A DNA stretch of 64,000 nucleotides from an uncultured Spirochaetaceae bacterium (lineage in GTDB: Bacteria; Spirochaetota; Spirochaetia; Sphaerochaetales; Sphaerochaetaceae), in assembly GCA_944392965.1 (NCBI GenBank), contig CALXYM010000005.1, positions 1 to 64,000 on the forward strand. Direction: 5' to 3'. A program made the position numbers and the translations under genes. Position 1 is the stretch's first letter. Each line of letters starts with the position of its first letter. The notes beneath the pieces are model-generated. The model was not told where the DNA came from and did not search any database. It saw only the letters and a program-made list of their open reading frames with translations. Shown here piece after piece: positions 16,357 through 23,176 of the stretch.

Positions 16357-17271
16357 TTATCTTCTCTTTCCTTCCAATGCGTGAATCAGGGAAAGTACCA
16401 TTTCATGATAAGAGACGGAAATACCAAGTTCATGAGCCTTAGAGACAAGAGCTCCGGTTATGGTATCGACCTCGCTTCTCCTGCCATTCTTTATATCCAT
16501 CATGATGCTCGTATACCCACCTTTGTTATTTCTGCTCGTGGATAGAACTTTTTCCGTCACTTTCTCTAAATCGAAAGAAAGCCCCATCGCAAGGGCGACA
16601 TCGACAGCCTCCCTTATAAGTTCCTTGCATATAGCCGTAGCATAGTCATTCTCACTGATGTAGGACATATCACACTGCAGTACCGCAGTAAGAGCGGAAA
16701 GTGATACGTTCGTCATCAGCTTGTCCCATATAAGCTGCTGGATATTACGATGGATCCTCACATCGAATCCGGAAGCATTAAAAGAATCTTTTATCTCTTC
16801 CAAAAAGGAAGATGATCCATCTTTCAGAAGCCCGATATTCGTAATTCCGCTTCCACCATGATGGACGATGCCCATATCAATAACAGCACCATTATCCTCC
16901 GTCGTTCCGATGACTATGTGATCAACATCGGTAAAACGGGAGAGTATCTTCTCATGTCCCGCACCGTTCTGCAGTGTCATGAGATATGTGTTTTCCCCAA
17001 TCACACTCTTCACGTTCTCAAGGGCACTCACCGAGTAGAGTGCCTTGGTGAAAAGGATTACAAGATCGACAGGACAGAGACCAGCAACATTCTTTGCAGC
17101 CTTTGGATGAAAAAGATGAGTCTCCCCTCCTTCCTCCAATACGATTCCAGAGGAGTTTATTCTTTTAACAAGCTCATCGTTGGTATCGATGAGCGTAACA
17201 TCATTATGCTGACTCAGCCTGGCACCATAGATGCTGCCCATGGCACCTGCTCCAACTACGACTATCCTCAT
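16357..17271 (-). CDS. Ketopantoate reductase (PanE/ApbA) family oxidoreductase
   Basis: A 304-residue NADPH-dependent 2-oxo-acid reductase of the PanE/ApbA family. The Rossmann loop VGAGAMGSIYG is at 5-15, LQNGAGHEKIL near 102 and the catalytic lysine region IWDKLMTNVSLSAL near 186. The C-terminal helical domain ends with the SYHEMVLSLI segment. True PanE makes pantoate for coenzyme A, but its place third in an operon with a YhcH and a cyclase protein behind a palindromic operator suggests a catabolic relative acting on another 2-oxo acid. It starts 10 bases downstream of the cyclase gene. Confidence 0.85.
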   Translation of the reverse strand: MRIVVVGAGAMGSIYGARLSQHNDVTLIDTNDELVKRINSSGIVLEEGGETHLFHPKAAKNVAGLCPVDLVILFTKALYSVSALENVKSVIGENTYLMTLQNGAGHEKILSRFTDVDHIVIGTTEDNGAVIDMGIVHHGGSGITNIGLLKDGSSSFLEEIKDSFNASGFDVRIHRNIQQLIWDKLMTNVSLSALTAVLQCDMSYISENDYATAICKELIREAVDVALAMGLSFDLEKVTEKVLSTSRNNKGGYTSIMMDIKNGRRSEVDTITGALVSKAHELGISVSYHEMVLSLIHALEGKRR

Positions 17272-17280
17272 CTCTGATCC

Positions 17281-17967
17281 TTAATTAGAAAACTCGGTTA
17301 AGCCTTCAATCGCGTATGCCCTGACAGGACAGGAATCAAGCCCTTTTATCGGAAGTGGAGCATAACTCATGAAGAACACGTCCTTCTCCAGCTTATCGAG
17401 GTTCTTAAGAACTTCAAGGAACACGATGTTCTCAGCAAGAAGGATATCGTGGAAAGGCTTTACATCCTCGTTGCAGTTCTCAATTGAAACTCCATCACCG
17501 AAACCGACACACTTCGCCTTATGAGCCTTGAACCACTCGGCAGTCTCACCGTTGACGAAAAGCCTCTTATCCTCAGCCGTATTTGTTTTCTCTGTGAAAG
17601 GAGGAATCTTGTGAGGACTGTCAATGATGACAATCGTATCATCCTTCATCTTCGGCAGACAGAACTTATCAAGCATCTCTGCTGTGATATGAGAATTCGG
17701 CTCAGCCTCGATATTCACATATATTGCCCTTCCAAAGAAAGTCGTGAGCGGAAGATCCGCGACACTTGGCCACTGATCATCATGATGATACGGGCATTCG
17801 CAGTGCGTACCGAGATGGCTTGTCAGATCCATGATCGTATGGAAATCTGGAATAGGTCCACCTGTATTAAAACGATAAAGATGACACCGCCTCGTCTCCG
17901 TCTTCGGATCGAGTGTTTTTGTCAGATCAATAACCCTGAGCCCACCAACATTGTAAACTACATCCAT
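17281..17967 (-). CDS. Cyclase (kynurenine formamidase-like) family metal hydrolase
   Basis: A 228-residue member of the putative cyclase/formamidase family. The metal-binding signature is SHLGTHCECPYHH, giving His51, His55, Glu57 and His61; the usual Asp at the third ligand is Glu here. The N-terminus VIDLTKTLDPKT is typical. Members hydrolyse N-formyl or lactone-type bonds, or act on isatin. The reaction here is unknown. It is the middle gene of a three-gene operon, 12 bases after the YhcH gene, with AGGAGG before its ATG. Confidence 0.87.
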   Translation of the reverse strand: MDVVYNVGGLRVIDLTKTLDPKTETRRCHLYRFNTGGPIPDFHTIMDLTSHLGTHCECPYHHDDQWPSVADLPLTTFFGRAIYVNIEAEPNSHITAEMLDKFCLPKMKDDTIVIIDSPHKIPPFTEKTNTAEDKRLFVNGETAEWFKAHKAKCVGFGDGVSIENCNEDVKPFHDILLAENIVFLEVLKNLDKLEKDVFFMSYAPLPIKGLDSCPVRAYAIEGLTEFSN

Positions 17968-17979
17968 ATTGCTATCCTC

Positions 17980-18444
17980 CTATAATGTGGAAACATCTAC
18001 CTTTACAACAACTTTCCTATATTTAACTATCTCACCGTCCCTGATTCCCGGACGGTGGATATCGGATGGGAAGAGTATCATATAATCCCCTTTCCTACAG
18101 GAAATGAAACGCTCACCCTCAAGAGGGTTCTCGATGAGAAAAAGATCATCAGAACCGGAATATAACCTATATGGCTCATCCTTCCTCTCTTTCCATCCCA
18201 TGAGTTCTCTTCCTGAGAGCCAATACTGGATGTCTATGTACTTCTCATGGTATTCAGCACGGCTTTCTTCCTTCTCCTTGCTCTCCAAGGTGAATACGCG
18301 GGCGAAAATGGATCTTCCCTCAATCTCATACTCACCATCCTCAAGGAGGGAGAAATCTGTGTCCCTAAGATACTCCAGAGCCTTTCTGATGGAATCCGGA
18401 TAGACGGAAACATCCAGAATGGAGTCAAGCCTTTGAAGAATCAT
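17980..18444 (-). CDS. YhcH/YjgK/YiaL family protein
   Basis: A ~154-residue cupin-like protein. CGGAGGAAAG directly before the ATG at 18444 decides the start; an in-frame ATG 12 codons upstream lacks a ribosome site. Family features are EIEGRSIFARV, the metal-site region AEYHEKYIDIQYWLSG (around 65-80) and FPSDIHRPGI near the C-terminus. Homologues accompany sialic-acid and sugar-acid operons and may act as anomerases or mutarotase-like enzymes. It is first in an operon with a cyclase and a PanE-like reductase, under a promoter with a palindromic operator. A second, shorter paralogue is at 61076-61456. Confidence 0.88.
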   Translation of the reverse strand: MILQRLDSILDVSVYPDSIRKALEYLRDTDFSLLEDGEYEIEGRSIFARVFTLESKEKEESRAEYHEKYIDIQYWLSGRELMGWKERKDEPYRLYSGSDDLFLIENPLEGERFISCRKGDYMILFPSDIHRPGIRDGEIVKYRKVVVKVDVSTL

Positions 18445-18472
18445 TCTTTCCTCCGATAATCTATCATTCTTT

Positions 18473-18492
18473 TTTTGCAATCGATTGCAAAA
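18473..18492. promoter_or_regulatory. Perfect 20-bp palindromic operator, LacI/GalR-like
   Basis: The half-site TTTTGCAATC is mirrored exactly about a central CG (between 18482 and 18483). A central CG with AT-rich flanks is the usual form of LacI/GalR-family operators. It lies just downstream of the -10 of the YhcH operon, where binding would block transcription. No LacI-type regulator gene is in the window. Confidence 0.75.
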
Positions 18493-18505
18493 CCCTTATG
18501 ACAAT

Positions 18506-18534
18506 ATAATCCAATACAAAAAGAAGATTGTCAA
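18506..18534 (-). promoter_or_regulatory. Predicted promoter of the YhcH operon
   Basis: Minus strand -35 TTGACA (18529-18534), 17-bp spacer and -10 GATTAT (18506-18511), ending 13 bases before the palindromic operator. Confidence 0.7.
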
Positions 18535-18626
18535 GGAAAAAATAAATCCATTGTACAAATTATCCTCCATTTTAGAGGAATAGGAATATTAAAACCATAT
18601 AATTATTTGTAATATAATGAATAGAT

Positions 18627-19595
18627 TTAAAGCATATCTCCAAGTACTGCATCATCTATGCCATCTTTTATCGTCCTGTATGACCTTCCATCTTCTATGT
18701 TTTTAATTATTGTCGCAATACCGATCTCATCATCATTGAGGTTCGCAGGGTAAAAAGGATTTGAATAGACTACATCTTTTCCAAGAGATATATGAGAAAG
18801 TGACAATGAAGAACCAGAGCGGGAAGTATCCCGATGTACGGAAAATGGTATGTGTACGGGATAACCATCATCGCTTACAGTCCTCAAGCCTTCAAATGTC
18901 AAAATCCCCCTCTCCCCTCTTATCTCGATGCTGTTATCCATGAGATAATTGTGATACTGGTTTGTGGAGAAATCATGTAAAAGAAGTGCCCTCTCAAATC
19001 GGAGTATACGTATTTTTCTCGTATATTCCTCGCTCTCTCCTGTAGCAGACAGGCCTCCCCGGTCCCCCGTTTTTATGATTACTGAAGGCTGATCGATGAA
19101 AAGAACCTCCTTAGGCATCTGAAGATCTCCAAGGACAGCCTTTGCCACCGAAGCCGCATGATGATTATGAAGGCCGGAAAGAAAAAGCTGATCTATTTTT
19201 CCGAGCCTGTCCTTCACATTCAGAACAGATGCGAAAAGAGGGGAATATGGATACTGTTCCATAACCGCACCTTTAACAGCAGAAAGTGCATTCCTCTCTT
19301 CCTCTCTTAATGGGAGGAAAGATGTTTCAGAAAGAATGAATTCTCCCCTATGTGCAAGTGTCATCATGATTGAGTAGAAAAGATCCCTCCTTGTTGAGAC
19401 AATTACGGCATCATGTGAAGGAGAAAGTGCCTCATCCAGGGAAGATGTACATCTCATCCCGTTCTTTGAAAGTTCTCTGGCCCTCTCCTCTGAATTTGAA
19501 TACACGGATACTATGTCCAACAGTGACGGCAACGCCTCAGCGATTCTCAGATAGAATCTCGAACGCCATCCGGTACCAATTAAAACAGCTCTCAT
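18627..19595 (-). CDS. Gfo/Idh/MocA family oxidoreductase
   Basis: A 322-residue NAD(P)-dependent dehydrogenase of the Gfo/Idh/MocA family. The N-terminal Rossmann domain begins AVLIGTGWRSRFYLRIAEAL; the usual GxGxxG is changed to GTGWRS. The catalytic-lysine EKP motif of the family is not obvious: the equivalent region reads ILSETSFLPL, so a lysine appears to be missing. The C-terminal alpha/beta domain contains IEIRGERGILTFEG. Activity may therefore differ from a standard sugar dehydrogenase. GGAGGGA precedes the ATG. It lies downstream of, and on the same strand as, the LysR gene. Confidence 0.72.
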   Translation of the reverse strand: MRAVLIGTGWRSRFYLRIAEALPSLLDIVSVYSNSEERARELSKNGMRCTSSLDEALSPSHDAVIVSTRRDLFYSIMMTLAHRGEFILSETSFLPLREEERNALSAVKGAVMEQYPYSPLFASVLNVKDRLGKIDQLFLSGLHNHHAASVAKAVLGDLQMPKEVLFIDQPSVIIKTGDRGGLSATGESEEYTRKIRILRFERALLLHDFSTNQYHNYLMDNSIEIRGERGILTFEGLRTVSDDGYPVHIPFSVHRDTSRSGSSLSLSHISLGKDVVYSNPFYPANLNDDEIGIATIIKNIEDGRSYRTIKDGIDDAVLGDML

Positions 19596-19634
19596 CTTTT
19601 CCCTCCTATCATATGGATAAGCATGAGACGGCCT

Positions 19635-20549
19635 TTAGAAAAGACCATGGAAGGAGATTTCCCCATCAGAATGTGAAAAATCCATAACAAGGGAGATGAA
19701 TTCTTTTAGTCCCGGATGGAGGAACTTATCCTTATGATAGACAAGACGGAAGCGACGAGTTAAATCCAATCCCTCCACATGAAAGACTGAGACGAGCTTT
19801 CTTTTTATCGCATCCTCTACGAGACGGTAAGGTAGAACTGTGATCCCCAGTCCTGCAATCGTAGCCTCAACCAGAGCGGTCGTGCTTATGGATTCCCATG
19901 AGGGAGAGGCCTTGAAGCCCGCTCTCAGGGCCGCTGCATCAAACTCATCCCGGGTTCCACTTCCCTTCTCCCTTAACAGGAAACGGCAGCGGGAAAAATC
20001 CTTAACACTTACACGCTCTCCATTTTTAAAGGGCCCTGATGGGGAACAAAGGGCAACCAGAGAGTCGTCCATATATTCTGCTGCGATCAGTTCAGAAGAG
20101 GTTAATAGTCCTTCTGTCAGGGCAATGTCGATCGTATCATTAAGCAGGCACCTTTCCAGTCTTGAGGACTGATCGACAATCACACGGATATCCAGCCCAG
20201 GATGACGTGAAGAAAAAGAGCGGATGTATGAGGGAAGAAAGCGGGTACCAATCGTGATGGACGACCCTACTCTGATAGTGCCATCCTCCTCCCAGTTCCT
20301 CATGCTCCTCTCCATCTCATCAAAAAGAGAGACGATATGTCTTGCCCTCTCCGCATAGCGTCTGCCCGCCTCACTGAGAACAAGATGTCTCCCTATCCTG
20401 TCAAAAAGAAGAACTCCATAATATTGTTCCATCTCCCTTATAGCGATACTGAGAGCAGGCTGTGTAATATTAAGTACTTCTGCGGTCTTTGTCATGTTCG
20501 AGGAATTATCAATAAGGGAAAGAAATATTTTCAAATGTCGTATCGTCAT
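19635..20549 (-). CDS. LysR-family transcriptional regulator
   Basis: A 304-residue regulator. The N-terminal winged helix-turn-helix (about 1-62) contains NMTKTAEVLNITQPALSIAIREME, a classic LysR recognition segment, and the C-terminal two-lobed effector domain (about 88-300) has GTRFLPSYIRSF and IAGLGITVLPYRLV. It is transcribed divergently from the chromate-type transporter pair, with an inverted repeat in the 85-base gap, which suggests that it controls that pair and itself. The ligand is unknown. Confidence 0.93.
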   Translation of the reverse strand: MTIRHLKIFLSLIDNSSNMTKTAEVLNITQPALSIAIREMEQYYGVLLFDRIGRHLVLSEAGRRYAERARHIVSLFDEMERSMRNWEEDGTIRVGSSITIGTRFLPSYIRSFSSRHPGLDIRVIVDQSSRLERCLLNDTIDIALTEGLLTSSELIAAEYMDDSLVALCSPSGPFKNGERVSVKDFSRCRFLLREKGSGTRDEFDAAALRAGFKASPSWESISTTALVEATIAGLGITVLPYRLVEDAIKRKLVSVFHVEGLDLTRRFRLVYHKDKFLHPGLKEFISLVMDFSHSDGEISFHGLF

Positions 20550-20560
20550 AAGCTAATATT

Positions 20561-20576
20561 ATAAGTGAATACTTAT
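20561..20576. promoter_or_regulatory. Candidate LysR operator between lysR and chrA
   Basis: Inverted repeat ATAAGT-GAAT-ACTTAT, which fits the T-N11-A form of LysR sites and lies in the divergent promoter region next to the lysR start. Confidence 0.55.
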
Positions 20577-20598
20577 CATTTCAATAAAATAATATAAT

Positions 20599-20627
20599 TT
20601 CACTAATTTATAATGAATTCCTATAAT
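20599..20627 (+). promoter_or_regulatory. Predicted chrA promoter giving a leaderless or near-leaderless mRNA
   Basis: -35 TTCACT (20599-20604), 17-bp spacer and -10 TATAAT (20622-20627). The ATG at 20635 lies 7 bases after the -10, and there is no Shine-Dalgarno sequence in between. Confidence 0.5.
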
Positions 20628-20634
20628 CCAAACC

Positions 20635-21198
20635 ATGAGAGATAAAGCAAGACGCTATTTGAAACTTTTCCTCACGACTTTTGAGATAAGCGCGTTCACA
20701 TTCGGAGGAGGGTTCGTGATAATCCCCCTCATGCGAAAGAAATTCGTGGAGGAGATGAAATGGATAGATGATGATGAGATGCTTGATCTAGCCGCGATAG
20801 CACAGTCATCTCCGGGGGCGATAGCCGTGAATGCATCGATTCTAGTAGGCTATAAGACGGGAGGAGTTCCAGGAGCTCTTATAAGCATACTTGGTACAAT
20901 AATCCCACCTTTCATCATCATCTCGGTAATCTCACATTTTTATATCGCATTCAGGAACAACAGATACGTTTCTCTTGTAATGGAAGGAATGCTCATCGGC
21001 GTTGCCGCCGTGATAGCCGATCTGGTGATATCGATGGCATGGGATGTCATAAGGAAAAAACGCCTTACCCCTTTCCTGATGCTTGTCGTATCATTCATCC
21101 TCGTTGAGTTTCTAGACTTGAACATTATCATCCTTATTCTTCTTGCAGGCCTCATCGGCTATGTTGATTACACCATAGGGAAAAGGAGGATGAGATGA
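20635..21198 (+). CDS. chrA: Chromate transporter (CHR) family protein, first half-size subunit
   Basis: A 187-residue inner-membrane protein of the short-chain CHR family, whose members work as pairs and are linked to chromate export. Visible motifs are FTFGGGFVIIPLM near residue 22, IAQSSPGAIAVN near 56 and TGGVPGALISILGTIIPPF. About five to six membrane helices are predicted. It overlaps the second subunit (ATGA), and a divergent LysR gene lies upstream. The real substrate in an anaerobe may not be chromate. Confidence 0.9.
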   Translation: MRDKARRYLKLFLTTFEISAFTFGGGFVIIPLMRKKFVEEMKWIDDDEMLDLAAIAQSSPGAIAVNASILVGYKTGGVPGALISILGTIIPPFIIISVISHFYIAFRNNRYVSLVMEGMLIGVAAVIADLVISMAWDVIRKKRLTPFLMLVVSFILVEFLDLNIIILILLAGLIGYVDYTIGKRRMR

Positions 21199-21737
21199 TC
21201 TACCTGGAACTCTTATGGAGCTTCATTCAGATAGGACTTTTCAGCATAGGTGGAGGTTATGCCGCGATGCCGCTCATCCAGCATCAGGCCGTGGAGGTCC
21301 ATTCATGGCTCACGATGCAGGAATTTGCGGATATCATAACGATATCGGAGATGACGCCGGGGCCAATCACAATAAACAGTGCAACATTCGTGGGCATTCA
21401 GGTAGCAGGCGTTACAGGGGCCCTTGCCGCGACACTCGGCTGTATCCTACCATCTTCCATCATCGTCACGCTCCTTGCATTCATCTATTACCGTTTTAAA
21501 GGACTTGAAGCCGTTCAAAGCGTGTTGAAAGGACTCCGTCCTGCGATAATCGCCCTGATAGCAAGTGCAGGGATATCACTCTTTAAAACGGCTATTCTCA
21601 TAAAGGAGAATGGGGGGATAGAACCATTCGCACTGATCCTCTTCATCATTGCATTCATCATCTTAAGAAAATGGAAACCAAGTCCGATAGCAGTCATGGC
21701 TGGCGTAGGAGCAATAAGATTAATAGCAGGGTTATGA
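21195..21737 (+). CDS. chrA: Chromate transporter (CHR) family protein, second half-size subunit
   Basis: A 180-residue homologue of the preceding gene with the same motifs: FSIGGGYAAMPLIQ, TISEMTPGPITINSATFVG and TGALAATLGCILPS. In this two-gene form each protein gives one half of the transporter, probably inserted in opposite orientations. Start and stop overlap with the first subunit (ATGA), so the two are made together. No terminator is visible downstream before the convergent small gene at 21857. Confidence 0.9.
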   Translation: MIYLELLWSFIQIGLFSIGGGYAAMPLIQHQAVEVHSWLTMQEFADIITISEMTPGPITINSATFVGIQVAGVTGALAATLGCILPSSIIVTLLAFIYYRFKGLEAVQSVLKGLRPAIIALIASAGISLFKTAILIKENGGIEPFALILFIIAFIILRKWKPSPIAVMAGVGAIRLIAGL

Positions 21738-21856
21738 ACGTATCAAAATAAAGATAGTCCTTTTCTTCTTGTTCTTTTAGCTTTTCTTATTTACCGCTTA
21801 CCGTCTTTCATCTGATGCCCCGTTGTAGAAAGAGGCAGGGTCTCACGGCCTGAGGT

Positions 21857-21961
21857 TCAGCCAAATATGAAATGGCCGAGCAGGGATACCCCGATCCAAG
21901 GGGAGAATATCACGATGAGGAGCACCGCGATTCCCAGTATTTTTAAGAGAAAGTTTTTCAT
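21857..21961 (-). CDS. 34-residue single-helix membrane peptide
   Basis: The peptide MKNFLLKILGIAVLLIVIFS... is 34 residues: a positively charged start, one hydrophobic helix (about 8-32) and a FIFG end. The start is set by AAGGAGG 6 bases before the ATG at 21961. The frame is open further upstream, but there the sequence forms RNA hairpins and lacks another ribosome site. I do not recognise the family. Small one-helix proteins of this type often regulate membrane complexes or act as toxins; nothing here decides between those. Confidence 0.6.
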   Translation of the reverse strand: MKNFLLKILGIAVLLIVIFSPWIGVSLLGHFIFG

Positions 21962-22056
21962 ATGTGCCTCCTTTTGCGTGGAACACGCTGTGGTGATTTC
22001 ATCAAATCTTAGCCGAAGACTCTCCAACCTCTGCATGCTGGAGAGGAATCGGCTTC
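21962..22056 (-). ncRNA. Candidate structured leader RNA of the 34-residue peptide
   Basis: Between the tRNA-Leu terminator and the small gene, the minus strand has a compound hairpin: outer stem GCCGA/TCGGC, internal loop, then CTCTCC/GGAGAG with a 14-base loop (22012-22053). A second hairpin, GCGTG-TTC-CACGC, sits directly before the ribosome site. This could be a cis-regulatory element controlling access to AAGGAGG, or a small RNA. It matches no riboswitch class I know. Confidence 0.4.
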
Positions 22057-22091
22057 CTCCTTTCAATGATTCTCGTATTGTACAAGAAGAC

Positions 22092-22139
22092 AAAAAAAGA
22101 GAGGCTGCATCAAAAGCCTAGACTTTTGCAACAGCCTCT
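22092..22139 (-). terminator. Terminator of tRNA-Leu
   Basis: 8-bp stem AGAGGCTG/CAGCCTCT (22100-22107, 22132-22139) with an inner stem, followed by T7 on the minus strand. It begins 4 bases after the tRNA. Confidence 0.9.
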
Positions 22140-22143
22140 AATC

Positions 22144-22227
22144 TGCGGCCGAGAGAACTCGAATCTCCAAGCCCTTTCAAGCACTAGCACCTCAAGCTAG
22201 CGTGTCTACCAATTCCACCACGACCGC
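22144..22227 (-). tRNA. tRNA-Leu (GAG)
   Basis: An 84-base class-II tRNA with acceptor GCGGTCG/CGGCCGC, anticodon stem CTAGC/GCTAG around loop TTGAGGT (anticodon GAG), a long variable arm and T stem-loop GAGAT-TCGAGTT-CTCTC region. CCA is not encoded. The long variable arm and discriminator A fit leucine. Confidence 0.93.
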
Positions 22228-22256
22228 ATTCTGTGGCCTTCATTTGGCACAAAGAG

Positions 22257-22286
22257 AATCTAGCCTATTTCGAGCGTTCTCGTCAA
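22257..22286 (-). promoter_or_regulatory. Predicted promoter of tRNA-Leu
   Basis: Minus strand -35 TTGACG (22281-22286), 18-bp spacer and -10 TAGATT (22257-22262), about 30 bases before the tRNA. Confidence 0.7.
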
Positions 22287-22391
22287 TACTATTTTGAAAA
22301 AAATTTAAAAACTGTACTTTTTAATTTCCCTAAAGGGAATGCATACCAAGCCAGGACTTTAGGTAACTTACAACATGTTCCATCTTTTTGT

Positions 22392-22814
22392 TCATAAAAG
22401 AATATCGACTAGATACCCCGAACCTATAGAAAAAGCAAATATAAAAAGTATGAAGAGTAAGAGCTTTTTCATACTCAATGCCATTTTAAGTGCACTTATA
22501 TTCGTAAGCCTCAAAGCCTGTCCGACATTCATGAACGCAAGGGCACTTTTTCTTCCCCATCCCCTGATAAATTCACAACTGTATCAGAGGAATGACCGCA
22601 CCCGCAATGGGCAGGGTTCCATAGAGACAAAGCGGGGAGATAATCCCCAGAGCTGATGATATCGAAAGACTTAGAAACCTCCCAACCCTTTTATAAGGAA
22701 CACGGAGAAAAAGGAACCTATGAATATGCCCAGAAGATAATAAAAGAGGATGTTTCTCAATCCTATCTCGGCATAATAGATAAGATATACCAGCTCCCTC
22801 TCGATGATTTCCAT
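22392..22814 (-). pseudogene. Decayed permease (COG0701/YraQ-like), frameshifted and internally deleted
   Basis: Three pieces of one protein are readable in different frames. The first, from the ATG at 22814, gives a helix ending ...LGGF and stops at 22671. The second gives SSALGIISPLCLYGTLPIAG and stops at 22573. The third gives ALAFMNVGQALRLTNISALK and a final helix, ending at 22392. Order and motifs (PLCxYGTxPI, then the C-terminal KITN/ALK helix) match ~300-residue metal/arsenite-type permeases. Only ~140 codons remain, so the middle is missing; the junction joins two similar IP-containing motifs. The plus-strand frame at 22375-22656 is its shadow. Confidence 0.75.
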
Positions 22815-23122
22815 CATAGTATTACGAGATTGTAATGTCTCTCTCCAAATCCGATCTTATCAGCATGCTCAAGGACATGAAGTCCATCCTTACTCTCAAT
22901 CCTCTCTATAAGAGAAGATCCATCCTCAGCTTCATAAGCCATGTCGATGGAAGCCTGATCAAAAGCTACAGGATCCAGAGATGAAAGTATTCCAATATCA
23001 TGCATATCGGGCAGAGCAGGATTGAACTCATCACGCCTAAAGCCGACATTCGAATTTTCGATTGAATAAAGGAAAAAGAAAACCGTCAAAACCAGAAGTA
23101 AAAGAACCGCTATTCTCTTCAT
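22814..23122 (-). pseudogene. Truncated DUF362 protein: C-terminal fragment behind a signal-anchor
   Basis: The frame encodes 102 residues. Residues 1-22 are a hydrophobic signal-anchor (start set by AGGAGG before the ATG at 23122). From about residue 40 the sequence (DIGILSSLDPVAFDQASIDM ... LEHADKIGFGERHYNLV) is the C-terminal ~60 residues of DUF362 proteins, which normally have ~300 or more residues including the DUF362 core and often ferredoxin motifs. The core is absent, so this looks like a deletion fusion. Its TGA overlaps the ATG of the decayed permease, suggesting the two once formed an operon. It could still be translated. Confidence 0.65.
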
Positions 23123-23176
23123 CACTCCTCCTGATTTCAACGGTAACAAATAAAGATTGCTTTAAGACAAGGAAAA

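Noticed and set aside
22375-22656. 93-codon plus-strand frame next to tRNA-Leu
   Set aside because: The minus strand here encodes recognisable permease fragments; the plus-strand frame is their shadow and has no ribosome site.
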